Assembly: GCA_964439265.1 (NCBI GenBank)
Contig: CAYTOA010000005.1
Span: 1 to 64,000, forward strand
DNA length: 64,000 nt
Direction: 5' to 3'
From: JAGVPT01 sp964439265
GTDB taxonomy: Bacteria; Bacteroidota; Ignavibacteria; UBA10030; UBA8401
Shown here: one piece after another, positions 27,380-35,685 of the stretch
How positions within the stretch are numbered: the stretch's first letter is position 1
Layout of the letters: every line of letters begins with the position of its first letter
Notes under the pieces: model-generated
The model's input: only the letters and a program-made list of their open reading frames with translations
What the model was told of the DNA's origin: nothing
Databases searched by the model: none
Program-made: the position numbers and the translations under genes

Positions 27380-27787
27380 ATGCCACTGATGACATGGAAA
27401 AACGAGTACAGCGTCAAGATCCAAACGATCGATTCACAACACAAGAAGCTTATCGATCTCCTAAACCAAATTTATGATGCATCGCGTTTGGGCAAAGGGA
27501 AAGAAGTCCTTGGAAAAATTCTGAACGAGCTTGTTGTCTACACGAAAGTTCACTTTACAACCGAAGAGGATTTTTTTAAGAAGTTTTCTTATCCCGACTA
27601 TGTGCTGCATAAGATCGAACACGATAAACTGACAAAACAAGTCACTGACTTTCAGGAGCAGTATGAAGCTGGCAATGCAACCCTATCCATAGAAATCATG
27701 CAGTTCTTGAAGGATTGGCTAAGCGATCATATCCTCGGCACTGACAAGAAATACGTCGAATTCCTGCATTCTAAAGGTTTACACTGA
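27380..27787 (+). CDS. bacteriohemerythrin
   Basis: A 135-aa single-domain hemerythrin that should bind O2 reversibly at a non-haem di-iron site. All seven ligands are visible: His21 (IDSQH), His58 and Glu62 (VHFTTEE), His77 and His81 (LHKIEH), His117 and Asp122 (SDHILGTD). A GAGGG site precedes the ATG. Similar proteins supply or sense oxygen, often beside chemotaxis genes. Here it sits between the receptor region and a multi-PAS kinase, so a role in oxygen-related behaviour is plausible but not shown. Confidence 0.95.
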   Translation: MPLMTWKNEYSVKIQTIDSQHKKLIDLLNQIYDASRLGKGKEVLGKILNELVVYTKVHFTTEEDFFKKFSYPDYVLHKIEHDKLTKQVTDFQEQYEAGNATLSIEIMQFLKDWLSDHILGTDKKYVEFLHSKGLH

Positions 27788-27935
27788 ACTACCTCATCCA
27801 GATAGAGAGACTAATATCTCGCCGAGGAGGGATTGGAAGAATCGATGGTGGAGCGGGAGGTTGCTTCATCACGGTCGCAGGAAAATAGAGAAGTGCGAAT
27901 TTTTCACCAACGGATGTTTCACGGCAGAGTCAACA

Positions 27936-30900
27936 ATGGAAATTGCGGAAATGACGAAGAACAGCCATGCAGAGGAGTCCACCGACGGAATTTGCATGAC
28001 CGATGAAGAGGGCCGTGTCATCGAATGGAATCATGGCATGCAGGACATCACCGGGATCAACCCAGAAGAGGTCTTGGGCAGACCATTATGGGACGTGCGA
28101 TTCCAATTGACTCCGCCGGAAGCTCGCACGGACGATTTATTGAAACGGCTCGAGACTGCCGCGATGAATCAGTTGAAAACCGGTAATAGCGAATCGGCGG
28201 CCGAATTCGCGGAACAATGGATTCTTCAGCAGGACGGCAGCCGGAAGCTCGTCCTGAAGAATTTTTTTACCGTGAAGACTCAAACCGGCTATATGATAGG
28301 TGCCATAGTCAGAGACATTACATCTGAGAGGAATGCCGAGAATCAACTGCTGTTCTTAAAAAGAGCAGTAGAAAGCACTTCTTCTGCGGTTCTCCTTTGC
28401 GACCTGGAAGGGAGGATAGAGTATGCTAACCCCGGAGCTCTGGCGATGGTAGAGTTCACAGCGGAGGAGGCAGCTGGAAAGCTATTGTCTGATTTTGGCG
28501 ATAGCATGGCTAAAGAGAATCTAAGCTCCCAAACTATTCCAGCGCTGAAGAAATCAGGTCAGTGGTCTGGCGAAGTTAACCTTCAGAAGAGAGACGGAAC
28601 TCTTGTTCCGATCCATTCTACTTGTGCGCTTGTCTCTGATAGCCATGGCAATCCTCAAGGTCTGCTGTCAATCTGTTATGACCTTACTCAACGCAAAAAG
28701 GCAGAGTCTGCTCTCCAAACGAGCGAGAGTCTACTCTCAAACGCCATGAACATGGCGAATCTGGGACATTGGGAATACGATGTGGCCGCAGATCTCTTCA
28801 CCTTCAACGATAATTTCTATTCCATTTTCCGTACGACGGCCGAGAAGGTCGGAGGATATACGATGTCCTCTGCCCAATACGCGCAAAGATTTGTCCATCC
28901 CGATGACATGTCTGTGGTCAGCACAGAAATTCGGAAAGCGCTTGAGGATCGTGACCCCCAGTTCGGTGCAACACTGGATCATCGAATAATCTATGCCGAC
29001 GGTTCGCCCGGCTATATTTCCGTCCGATCCTTCGCTGTCAAGGATGAAGAGCATAAAGCGGTCAAACTCTACGGAGTCAATCAGGACATCACCGAACGTA
29101 AACAACTGGAAGAAGCGCTGCTGAAGAGCAAACAGCGGTATGACAAGCTAGCTTCAACAATTCCTGTTGGTTTGTACCTTTTGCATAGTAAGCCTGATGA
29201 ATCATTCACCTTTGACTACGTCAGCCCAAGGATGGCGGAGATTCTCGACCTGAGCGTCGAAAGCCTTCTTGGAGATGCACAACTTGCGTTTAGCCAAATA
29301 CTTCTGGAGGACCAGACCTCTTTCGTGAGTGTCAATCGGGAGAGTTTTGAAAAGCAGTGTTCCTTTGATTGGGAGGGGCGGATTCAGATCAACGGAGCCG
29401 TTAAGTGGTTGCACATAGCCTCCACTCCCGAATTGCAGGAGGATGGAGATACTTTGTGGCATGGTGTCGTCGGCGATCTCACGGATGCCAAGCTAGCAGA
29501 GGGGGCACTGAAGGCAAGTGAACGTAGGATCCGTTCGTACATCGAGCATGCGCCCATGGGTGTTTTCATCATTGACGGTTCCGGATGCATTACTGAAGTG
29601 AATCCCCAAGGAATCAAAGTGATCGGGTACTCAGAGATTGAGGTTCTCGGGAGGCCGCTGACGGATTTCGTAGTGCCTCAATTCTTGGATAAGGCCGGAT
29701 GGGACCTCGGTACTGTTGTTACGGGAGGGAATGTCGAGGATGTTCTACAGGCTCGAAGAAAAGACGGCTCGTTTGTCTGGATCTCGGTAAACTGCGTGAA
29801 GATCGATGACAATCGTTTCATGTCCTTCTGCCAAGACATCACTTCGAATAAACAGGCCGAAATGGCGTTGGCGGAGAGTGAGGCAAAATATCGCTCCGTT
29901 GTTGACGGTGTTAAGGAAGTTATTTTCACGACTGATGCGCAAGGAAATTGGACGTTTCTTAATCCGGCCTGGGAAGAGATCACAGGATTCACTGTTGAAG
30001 AAACCATCGGACAGTTGTTTCTGAACTACCTTCTTCCCGAGGACAGCAAGTTGAACATAGCGCGATTTGAACGGTTGATTGAAGAGAAGGAAAACTTCTA
30101 CCGTCACGAAATTCGTTACAGAACAAAGAGTGGCGGTTTCCGTTGGATAGAAGTGTCTGCACGACTGACAAGAGACGAGAACGGTGCGATCACCGGAACC
30201 GCCGGAACCCTCATGGATACAACGGAGAGGCACTTGGCAGAAGATGCCCTCAAAGAAGCGAAAGAGAATCTGGAGTTACGGGTTTCCAAGCGGACAGCAG
30301 AACTCCGCCTCGTTGCAGAAGAACTGCACGTCGAACTTGATGAGCGAAAGAAAGTTGAGCAAGCCCTTAGTGTATCAAAAAAGAGGGTCTCGCTGCACAT
30401 TCAGCAGACACCTCTTGCTGTGATTGAATGGGACTTGGAACAACGTATTTCGACATGGAACCCTGGGGCTGAGAAGGTGTTCGGTTATCCTCAGGCAGAA
30501 GCCAAGGGGCAACCTGCATCATTCATCGTTCCCGAAACGGAAAAAAAACACTCCATCGAAATGTTTCAAAAGCAGGTAAGGAATCGGAAGAGTTTGAAGG
30601 GTGTTTTTAAGAACATAACGAAGTCCGGAAAGTTGATCACGTGTGAATGGGTCGACACGGTCTTGGAGGATGAAACAGGAAAGGTTGTTGGTCTGACTTC
30701 CATCGCGCAAGACATCACCGAAAGGCTCGATGCGGAGCATCAGCTTCGTATGCTTTCGTACGCGGTAGAACAAAGCCCGGCATCTGTTGTCATTACGGAT
30801 ACGGAAGGCAACATTGAATATGTCAATCAAAAATTCGAACAGGTGAGCGGCTATTCACTCGACGAAGTACGCGGCGGGAATTCGCGTATTCTGAAGTCCG

Positions 30901-33164
30901 GGAATACCCCTCTGCAGGAATATCAAGATCTCTGGAAAACAATTAAGTCGGGAGAGGAATGGAAAGGTATCTTCCATAACAAAAAGAAATCCGGTGAATT
31001 GTACTGGGAGACAGTAGATATCTCACCCGTCAGGGACTCCCAGGACGTTATTACTCATTTTGTCGCCGTGAAAGAAGACACCACTGAACGAAAGCACGCA
31101 GAGGAGGAATTGCTGTTTTCTAAAGAACGATACCGTGCTTTGATAGAGAATCTCAGCGACGTGGTCTTTTCGGTAGACATGAACGGCTGCTTCAGCTATA
31201 TCAGCCCGTCGGGCTTGAAGGCATCGGGATATTTGACGGATGATTTGGTCGGCATGAATTTTGAACGATTTGTCCATCCTCAGGATATTCTCCCACTGAA
31301 AAAGACCTTTCGCCGGATCATCAAAAATAAGTCGGAACAAATCGAAGTTCGCGCTTTCTGCAAGGACGGAAGCGAACGGTATCTTCGCCTTTCATGCCAT
31401 CCGATGTCTGAAATGGGCCGTTTCGTCGGAATCGGCGGAGTTTTCACAGACATTACTGAAAGCAAAGAACGATTGCTAGCACAGGAACAAGCGAGTCAAC
31501 TTAAGGTCCAGGCGGAGGAACTTCGGAAAGCCCGTGAAGTTGCAGAAAAAGCGTCACGGATGAAGTCTGAGTTCATGGCAAACATGAGTCACGAAATCAG
31601 GACGCCGCTGAACGGGATCGTTGGGGTTGCCGACCTCCTCGAAGGTACTGCACTCACTCCTCAGCAGCGACAGTACGTCGACATCATCGGTAGAAGCAGC
31701 GGATCGTTGCTTTCCATCATTAATGACATCCTCGATTTTTCAAAAATAGAAGCTGGAAAGGTTACTCTGGAGTCTATCCAATTTGATTTGAGAGACCTCA
31801 TCGGGCAAACTATTCAAATGATGATGAGCCAAGCGGGTTCAAAGGGTTTAGAGCTCGCTTCGCTTGTCTATAAAGATGTTCCGAATAATTTGCGGGGAGA
31901 TCCCCTGCGGTTGCGGCAGATCATACTCAATCTCTTAAGTAATGCCGTCAAGTTTACCGTCGAAGGAGAAGTGTTTCTTCGCGTGACATTGGCCCCAAGC
32001 AGTTCCGAAAGAGTCAGACTGCATTTCGCCGTTTCGGACACCGGCATTGGGATTGCTGAAGAGGTGCAAGAGTTGCTCTTTCGGCCATTCACCCAAGCAG
32101 ATGGTTCGACGACTCGCAAGCATGGAGGGACTGGTCTCGGCTTGTCGATTTCAAAACGCCTTGTTGGGCTCATGGGCGGAACCATCGGACTCGTAAGCAA
32201 AGCTGGCACAGGTTCGACGTTTTGGTGTGAGCTGCCATTTGAAACATTCACAAATGAACACGGCGCTGCGCCTCAATCGGCCTCGCCGCTTCTTGCTTAC
32301 CGGGCATCCGGTCTCAACAAGAACACGGGAAGCCCGCTCTTGGCAGGCGCACACGCGCAGGTTCATGTGCTCGTGGTTGAGGACCAGGAAGTCAATCAGT
32401 TTGTTCTGATAAATATGTTGAACAGGTTCAACACCATGATTAAAGTTGTCTCCACAGGTGTCGAAGCAGTTGATGCCGTGAGAACGACGACGTATGACAT
32501 CGTGCTGATGGACTGCCACTTGCCGAAGATGGACGGTTGGGAAGCCACGTCCAGAATCCGGAAGACAGAAGGACAGGGACGACATACTCTTATCGTTGCC
32601 GTCACCGCCGACGCTTTGACCGGCGACAGTGAGCGCTGCTTTGCCGCTGGAATGGACGACTATATCTCCAAACCTATTAGAATCATTGATCTGGAACGAG
32701 TTTTCAAAAAATGGCTTTGGGGAGTTGAAGCAAAAAGAGCCGACGCTGAGAAAGTCGGAGCAAATTCCGATGAACCCGCAAGCCTGGACTTTGCGAGGAT
32801 CAGCGAGTTGCGATCAATCGAGGGCGGAGAGCAGCTCCTTGGGAAAATTTTCGATATCTATGAGCGGGACACTCCCGCAAAAATCGGGAACCTGCGGAGG
32901 GCCATCATACATGCTGAATGGGATGCTCTTGGTGAGATTATTCATGGCCTTTCAGGGACGTGCGCAAATGTCGGGGCTGAACGGCTGGTAGCGTTATGCT
33001 CGGAGTTGAAGGAAAAGGCTCGAAAAAAAGAGTCACGCAAAATGATCGCTATCGTCGAAACGATGCAACGAGAAATCGAACACGTCAAAACTCTTCTTCG
33101 AGAAGAGCTATCGCGGAAATCCGTTCCTGATGAAACAGCAGTTAGTGAAAATATCATCCCTTAA
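27936..33164 (+). CDS. hybrid histidine kinase PAS(9)-HisKA-HATPase-REC-HPt
   Basis: A 1742-aa cytoplasmic kinase. Nine PAS domains cover about 15-1195; a coiled coil separates the sixth and seventh. The third is a relative of the duplicated PAS in the kinase at 11229 (FRTTA, VGGYTMSSAQY, RFVHPDD). HisKA has EFMANMSHEIRTPLNGI with His1219, and the HATPase has NLLSNAVKFT, DTGIGIAEE and GTGLGLSISKRL. The receiver has Asp1526 (IVLMDCHLPKMDG) and the C-terminal HPt has EIIHGLSGTCANVG with His1670. This is a complete internal phosphorelay (His-Asp-His), as in ArcB/BarA-type kinases. The start is uncertain: the frame is open from a TTG at 27861, and 27951 is another ATG. Confidence 0.92.
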   Translation: MEIAEMTKNSHAEESTDGICMTDEEGRVIEWNHGMQDITGINPEEVLGRPLWDVRFQLTPPEARTDDLLKRLETAAMNQLKTGNSESAAEFAEQWILQQDGSRKLVLKNFFTVKTQTGYMIGAIVRDITSERNAENQLLFLKRAVESTSSAVLLCDLEGRIEYANPGALAMVEFTAEEAAGKLLSDFGDSMAKENLSSQTIPALKKSGQWSGEVNLQKRDGTLVPIHSTCALVSDSHGNPQGLLSICYDLTQRKKAESALQTSESLLSNAMNMANLGHWEYDVAADLFTFNDNFYSIFRTTAEKVGGYTMSSAQYAQRFVHPDDMSVVSTEIRKALEDRDPQFGATLDHRIIYADGSPGYISVRSFAVKDEEHKAVKLYGVNQDITERKQLEEALLKSKQRYDKLASTIPVGLYLLHSKPDESFTFDYVSPRMAEILDLSVESLLGDAQLAFSQILLEDQTSFVSVNRESFEKQCSFDWEGRIQINGAVKWLHIASTPELQEDGDTLWHGVVGDLTDAKLAEGALKASERRIRSYIEHAPMGVFIIDGSGCITEVNPQGIKVIGYSEIEVLGRPLTDFVVPQFLDKAGWDLGTVVTGGNVEDVLQARRKDGSFVWISVNCVKIDDNRFMSFCQDITSNKQAEMALAESEAKYRSVVDGVKEVIFTTDAQGNWTFLNPAWEEITGFTVEETIGQLFLNYLLPEDSKLNIARFERLIEEKENFYRHEIRYRTKSGGFRWIEVSARLTRDENGAITGTAGTLMDTTERHLAEDALKEAKENLELRVSKRTAELRLVAEELHVELDERKKVEQALSVSKKRVSLHIQQTPLAVIEWDLEQRISTWNPGAEKVFGYPQAEAKGQPASFIVPETEKKHSIEMFQKQVRNRKSLKGVFKNITKSGKLITCEWVDTVLEDETGKVVGLTSIAQDITERLDAEHQLRMLSYAVEQSPASVVITDTEGNIEYVNQKFEQVSGYSLDEVRGGNSRILKSGNTPLQEYQDLWKTIKSGEEWKGIFHNKKKSGELYWETVDISPVRDSQDVITHFVAVKEDTTERKHAEEELLFSKERYRALIENLSDVVFSVDMNGCFSYISPSGLKASGYLTDDLVGMNFERFVHPQDILPLKKTFRRIIKNKSEQIEVRAFCKDGSERYLRLSCHPMSEMGRFVGIGGVFTDITESKERLLAQEQASQLKVQAEELRKAREVAEKASRMKSEFMANMSHEIRTPLNGIVGVADLLEGTALTPQQRQYVDIIGRSSGSLLSIINDILDFSKIEAGKVTLESIQFDLRDLIGQTIQMMMSQAGSKGLELASLVYKDVPNNLRGDPLRLRQIILNLLSNAVKFTVEGEVFLRVTLAPSSSERVRLHFAVSDTGIGIAEEVQELLFRPFTQADGSTTRKHGGTGLGLSISKRLVGLMGGTIGLVSKAGTGSTFWCELPFETFTNEHGAAPQSASPLLAYRASGLNKNTGSPLLAGAHAQVHVLVVEDQEVNQFVLINMLNRFNTMIKVVSTGVEAVDAVRTTTYDIVLMDCHLPKMDGWEATSRIRKTEGQGRHTLIVAVTADALTGDSERCFAAGMDDYISKPIRIIDLERVFKKWLWGVEAKRADAEKVGANSDEPASLDFARISELRSIEGGEQLLGKIFDIYERDTPAKIGNLRRAIIHAEWDALGEIIHGLSGTCANVGAERLVALCSELKEKARKKESRKMIAIVETMQREIEHVKTLLREELSRKSVPDETAVSENIIP

Positions 33165-33227
33165 CATTATTCGATTAATATCGGTCCATCGGGGTATTGC
33201 CAAAGAGAAATCGGCAAAGGAGAGTGA

Positions 33228-34487
33228 ATGAATATTTTACTTGTTGACGATGATGAGGGAGCCCGGTTATTCCTCCAGCGCGTATTGGTTAAGAAATTCC
33301 AATACACCGTTCTGGAGGCGAGAGACGGACTTGAAGGTCTCTCGATTGTTCAAAATAAGCCGCTTGAACTTATCTTCCTCGATATCCACATGCCCGTTAT
33401 CGATGGCATAGAGATGCTTGAAGCGATTCGTTCCGATCCGGCGCATTCCGCGCTGCCGGTTATCGTGATGTCGGTCGCAAGCGATAAGGCGGAGATCCTG
33501 CGTCTTATCAGGTTGGGCATTTCCGACTATATTCTGAAGCCTCTCAGAGCCGAAACTGTGTACAAGCGAGTCTGTGATGTCATCGCAAGGAAAAAGACAA
33601 AAGGTTCGATGTATCAGGCGGCTGCAGTTGAGACACAAGGCGATCGGAAAATTCTCCTGGTAGATAAAGACCCAAACTTCCGGGCCTTTTTTACTTCCGT
33701 GCTGGGTGGACGATTTGAAATTCAGGAGGCCGCGAGCGGGGTGGAGGGTCTTGAAATGTACATGAACCACCTCCCAAGAATCGTGTGCATCGGAGAAGGG
33801 CTGCCCTTGCTGGGCGAATCTCTCCTTTCCCGAAAAATCCAACAACTCGACAAAAGCCGGCAGACAGGAATATACCTGTGTGCCGAAACATCGCGGGTGA
33901 ATAATGGCGATGAAAAACTTTTCGACGGATTCTTGAAGAAGTCCTTTGTCCCTGAAGCGTTCGAAAAAGAATTCACGGGTGTTGTGCTGAATGAGAAGAA
34001 TGTGTTTGAAACAGTTCTTGAAATCGTCCAAAACAGCTTGTCTCCTGAAGTCGTTACGGCGATGCAGCAAACCATCGGTGTCATGGCATCACAAGAGATT
34101 CAAATACTGGGATCTGAAGAAGGAAATCATATCGCGGATGAAGTTTACGCGACCGTCGATCTCGTGCACAAATCCGAGGAGTTTCGTATTACCGTCGCTC
34201 TCGTAGGGTCCCGATCAGACGTGGCGATGATCGCAAGCAAGATCTTGGGATCGCCGACAGAGATGGACCAAGGCGCAGGTGACGCTTTTGGAGAACTGGT
34301 AAACACGATCGGGGGAAGGATTCGATCATCAATCGAAATCCGGGGGATCGAGGTCGAACAATTTCCTCAACAGGTGTTATCAAAGAATGGGAACGATCCT
34401 TCTTATAACTGGCAGCTGCGTCTTCCATTTTCTGCAGGGCCCGGTGAAAAATACTATTTGGGGGTTTCAGTCATGAAATTGAACTGA
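33228..34487 (+). CDS. response regulator fusion REC-pseudoREC-CheX
   Basis: A 419-aa protein. The first receiver (1-120) has the acidic triplet at 7-9 and Asp52 (LIFLDIHMPVIDG). A second receiver-like domain (about 140-255) keeps LLVDKDPNF, but where the acceptor Asp should be it has IVCIGEGLPLLG, so it cannot be phosphorylated there. The C-terminal part (about 275-419) looks like a CheX/CheC-type domain: IGVMASQEIQIL, ITVALVGSRSDVAMIASKIL, DAFGELVNTIGGRIRSSIE. Such domains dephosphorylate CheY-P. A GGAGAG site precedes the ATG, 63 bases after the HPt-containing kinase, a likely phospho-donor. Activity of the CheX part is inferred. Confidence 0.8.
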   Translation: MNILLVDDDEGARLFLQRVLVKKFQYTVLEARDGLEGLSIVQNKPLELIFLDIHMPVIDGIEMLEAIRSDPAHSALPVIVMSVASDKAEILRLIRLGISDYILKPLRAETVYKRVCDVIARKKTKGSMYQAAAVETQGDRKILLVDKDPNFRAFFTSVLGGRFEIQEAASGVEGLEMYMNHLPRIVCIGEGLPLLGESLLSRKIQQLDKSRQTGIYLCAETSRVNNGDEKLFDGFLKKSFVPEAFEKEFTGVVLNEKNVFETVLEIVQNSLSPEVVTAMQQTIGVMASQEIQILGSEEGNHIADEVYATVDLVHKSEEFRITVALVGSRSDVAMIASKILGSPTEMDQGAGDAFGELVNTIGGRIRSSIEIRGIEVEQFPQQVLSKNGNDPSYNWQLRLPFSAGPGEKYYLGVSVMKLN

Positions 34488-34594
34488 TTTGGGAAGAATT
34501 GTTGAGAGTGAGAAGGGGAGATACGAGTACGGCATTCGGGATTCAATCCATCCCGTGAAAATCGACCTCGCAACACAAACTGGGAAAGAGCACC

Positions 34595-35530
34595 ATGCCA
34601 ACACAGACCGATAATCTCTGGGGCGTCATACTCGCCGGCGGAGATGGAAAACGCCTGCGAGAGTTCGTCCGACTTCGCTTTAATTCTGACCGTCCGAAAC
34701 AATTTTGCGCGTTCCATGGAACGCGTTCAATGCTCGGGACGACCGTAGACCGGGTTCGGCGACGGATTCCGTTCCACAGAATGCTGGTCACCGTCAACAG
34801 CCGACACCGTGAGTTTGTGGAGAAGGACCTGTACGGAATGTCTGAAGGGAACATCATCGTACAGCCGGAGAACAAAGAGACATGCCCGGCTATTCTATTG
34901 CCGCTGCTGCATATCCAACAGTGCGACGCGGGGGCCATTGTTTCCATCTTTCCCGCAGATCACTTTGTACGCCAGGAAGCACGCTTCATGCAATTGATTG
35001 AGTCCGCAGCGCGGTACGTTAACCGCCATCCCCGGGAACTGCTGCTCGTCGGAGCTGAAGCACAATACCCTGAGACCGACTATGGATGGATCGAGCCGGC
35101 GCACGCAGCCTCGATTGAGGGCGGCTTTGAGATACTGCATGTACATAATTTCTGGGAAAAGCCTTCATTCCAAAAGGCAGAACAACTCAACAGGAACGGC
35201 GGCTTGTGGAACACGATGGTGATGGTTGGCCGTGTCTCTGCCTTCCTGGAAAAATTTCAACGATTAACTCCCGAACTCTTTCAGTCGTTTCGACCGGTGG
35301 GCGAATCTTTTGGATTCCCATCGGAAGCGGATATTATTCGTCAGGTGTATGCCTCGCTTCCATGCTTGAATTTCAGTACGGAAATTCTTGAGCGAGAAGT
35401 GCAAGACCTTGTTGTCCTTCCCGCCAGGGGTATCTACTGGAGCGATTGGGGACGGGGCGAACGCATCGAGATGGATCTTGCAATGATGAAGAGAGACACA
35501 TCAAAGGTCGCCAGCCGTCAATTTGTCTGA
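34595..35530 (+). CDS. mannose-1-phosphate guanylyltransferase-like enzyme
   Basis: A 311-aa sugar nucleotidyltransferase. The N-terminus has WGVILAGGDGKRL (the nucleotide-binding G-G-x-G-x-R-L signature in variant form) and RPKQF, which holds the activation lysine typical of GDP-mannose pyrophosphorylases. Further motifs are IFPADHF, ETDYGWIEP and FWEKPS, all expected in the type II family. The C-terminal isomerase/cupin domain of bifunctional ManC is absent. The likely reaction is mannose-1-P + GTP to GDP-mannose, for glycan or surface polysaccharide synthesis. It is isolated from other sugar genes, lying between signalling genes; a link to flagellin glycosylation would be speculation. Confidence 0.85.
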   Translation: MPTQTDNLWGVILAGGDGKRLREFVRLRFNSDRPKQFCAFHGTRSMLGTTVDRVRRRIPFHRMLVTVNSRHREFVEKDLYGMSEGNIIVQPENKETCPAILLPLLHIQQCDAGAIVSIFPADHFVRQEARFMQLIESAARYVNRHPRELLLVGAEAQYPETDYGWIEPAHAASIEGGFEILHVHNFWEKPSFQKAEQLNRNGGLWNTMVMVGRVSAFLEKFQRLTPELFQSFRPVGESFGFPSEADIIRQVYASLPCLNFSTEILEREVQDLVVLPARGIYWSDWGRGERIEMDLAMMKRDTSKVASRQFV

Positions 35531-35685
35531 CACGATCACTGTTGCATCAGCAGTCCATAACTACTTGCGAAGAGATCATTGAAGGACGGCTTACGTTATT
35601 CTGTTAACTCTCAATGACGGCGTCCGGAGAGTACAGCCGATTTTTCCGCTTAGCGTGTTGTGAATAAATTCCGGAGCCTATAAGC

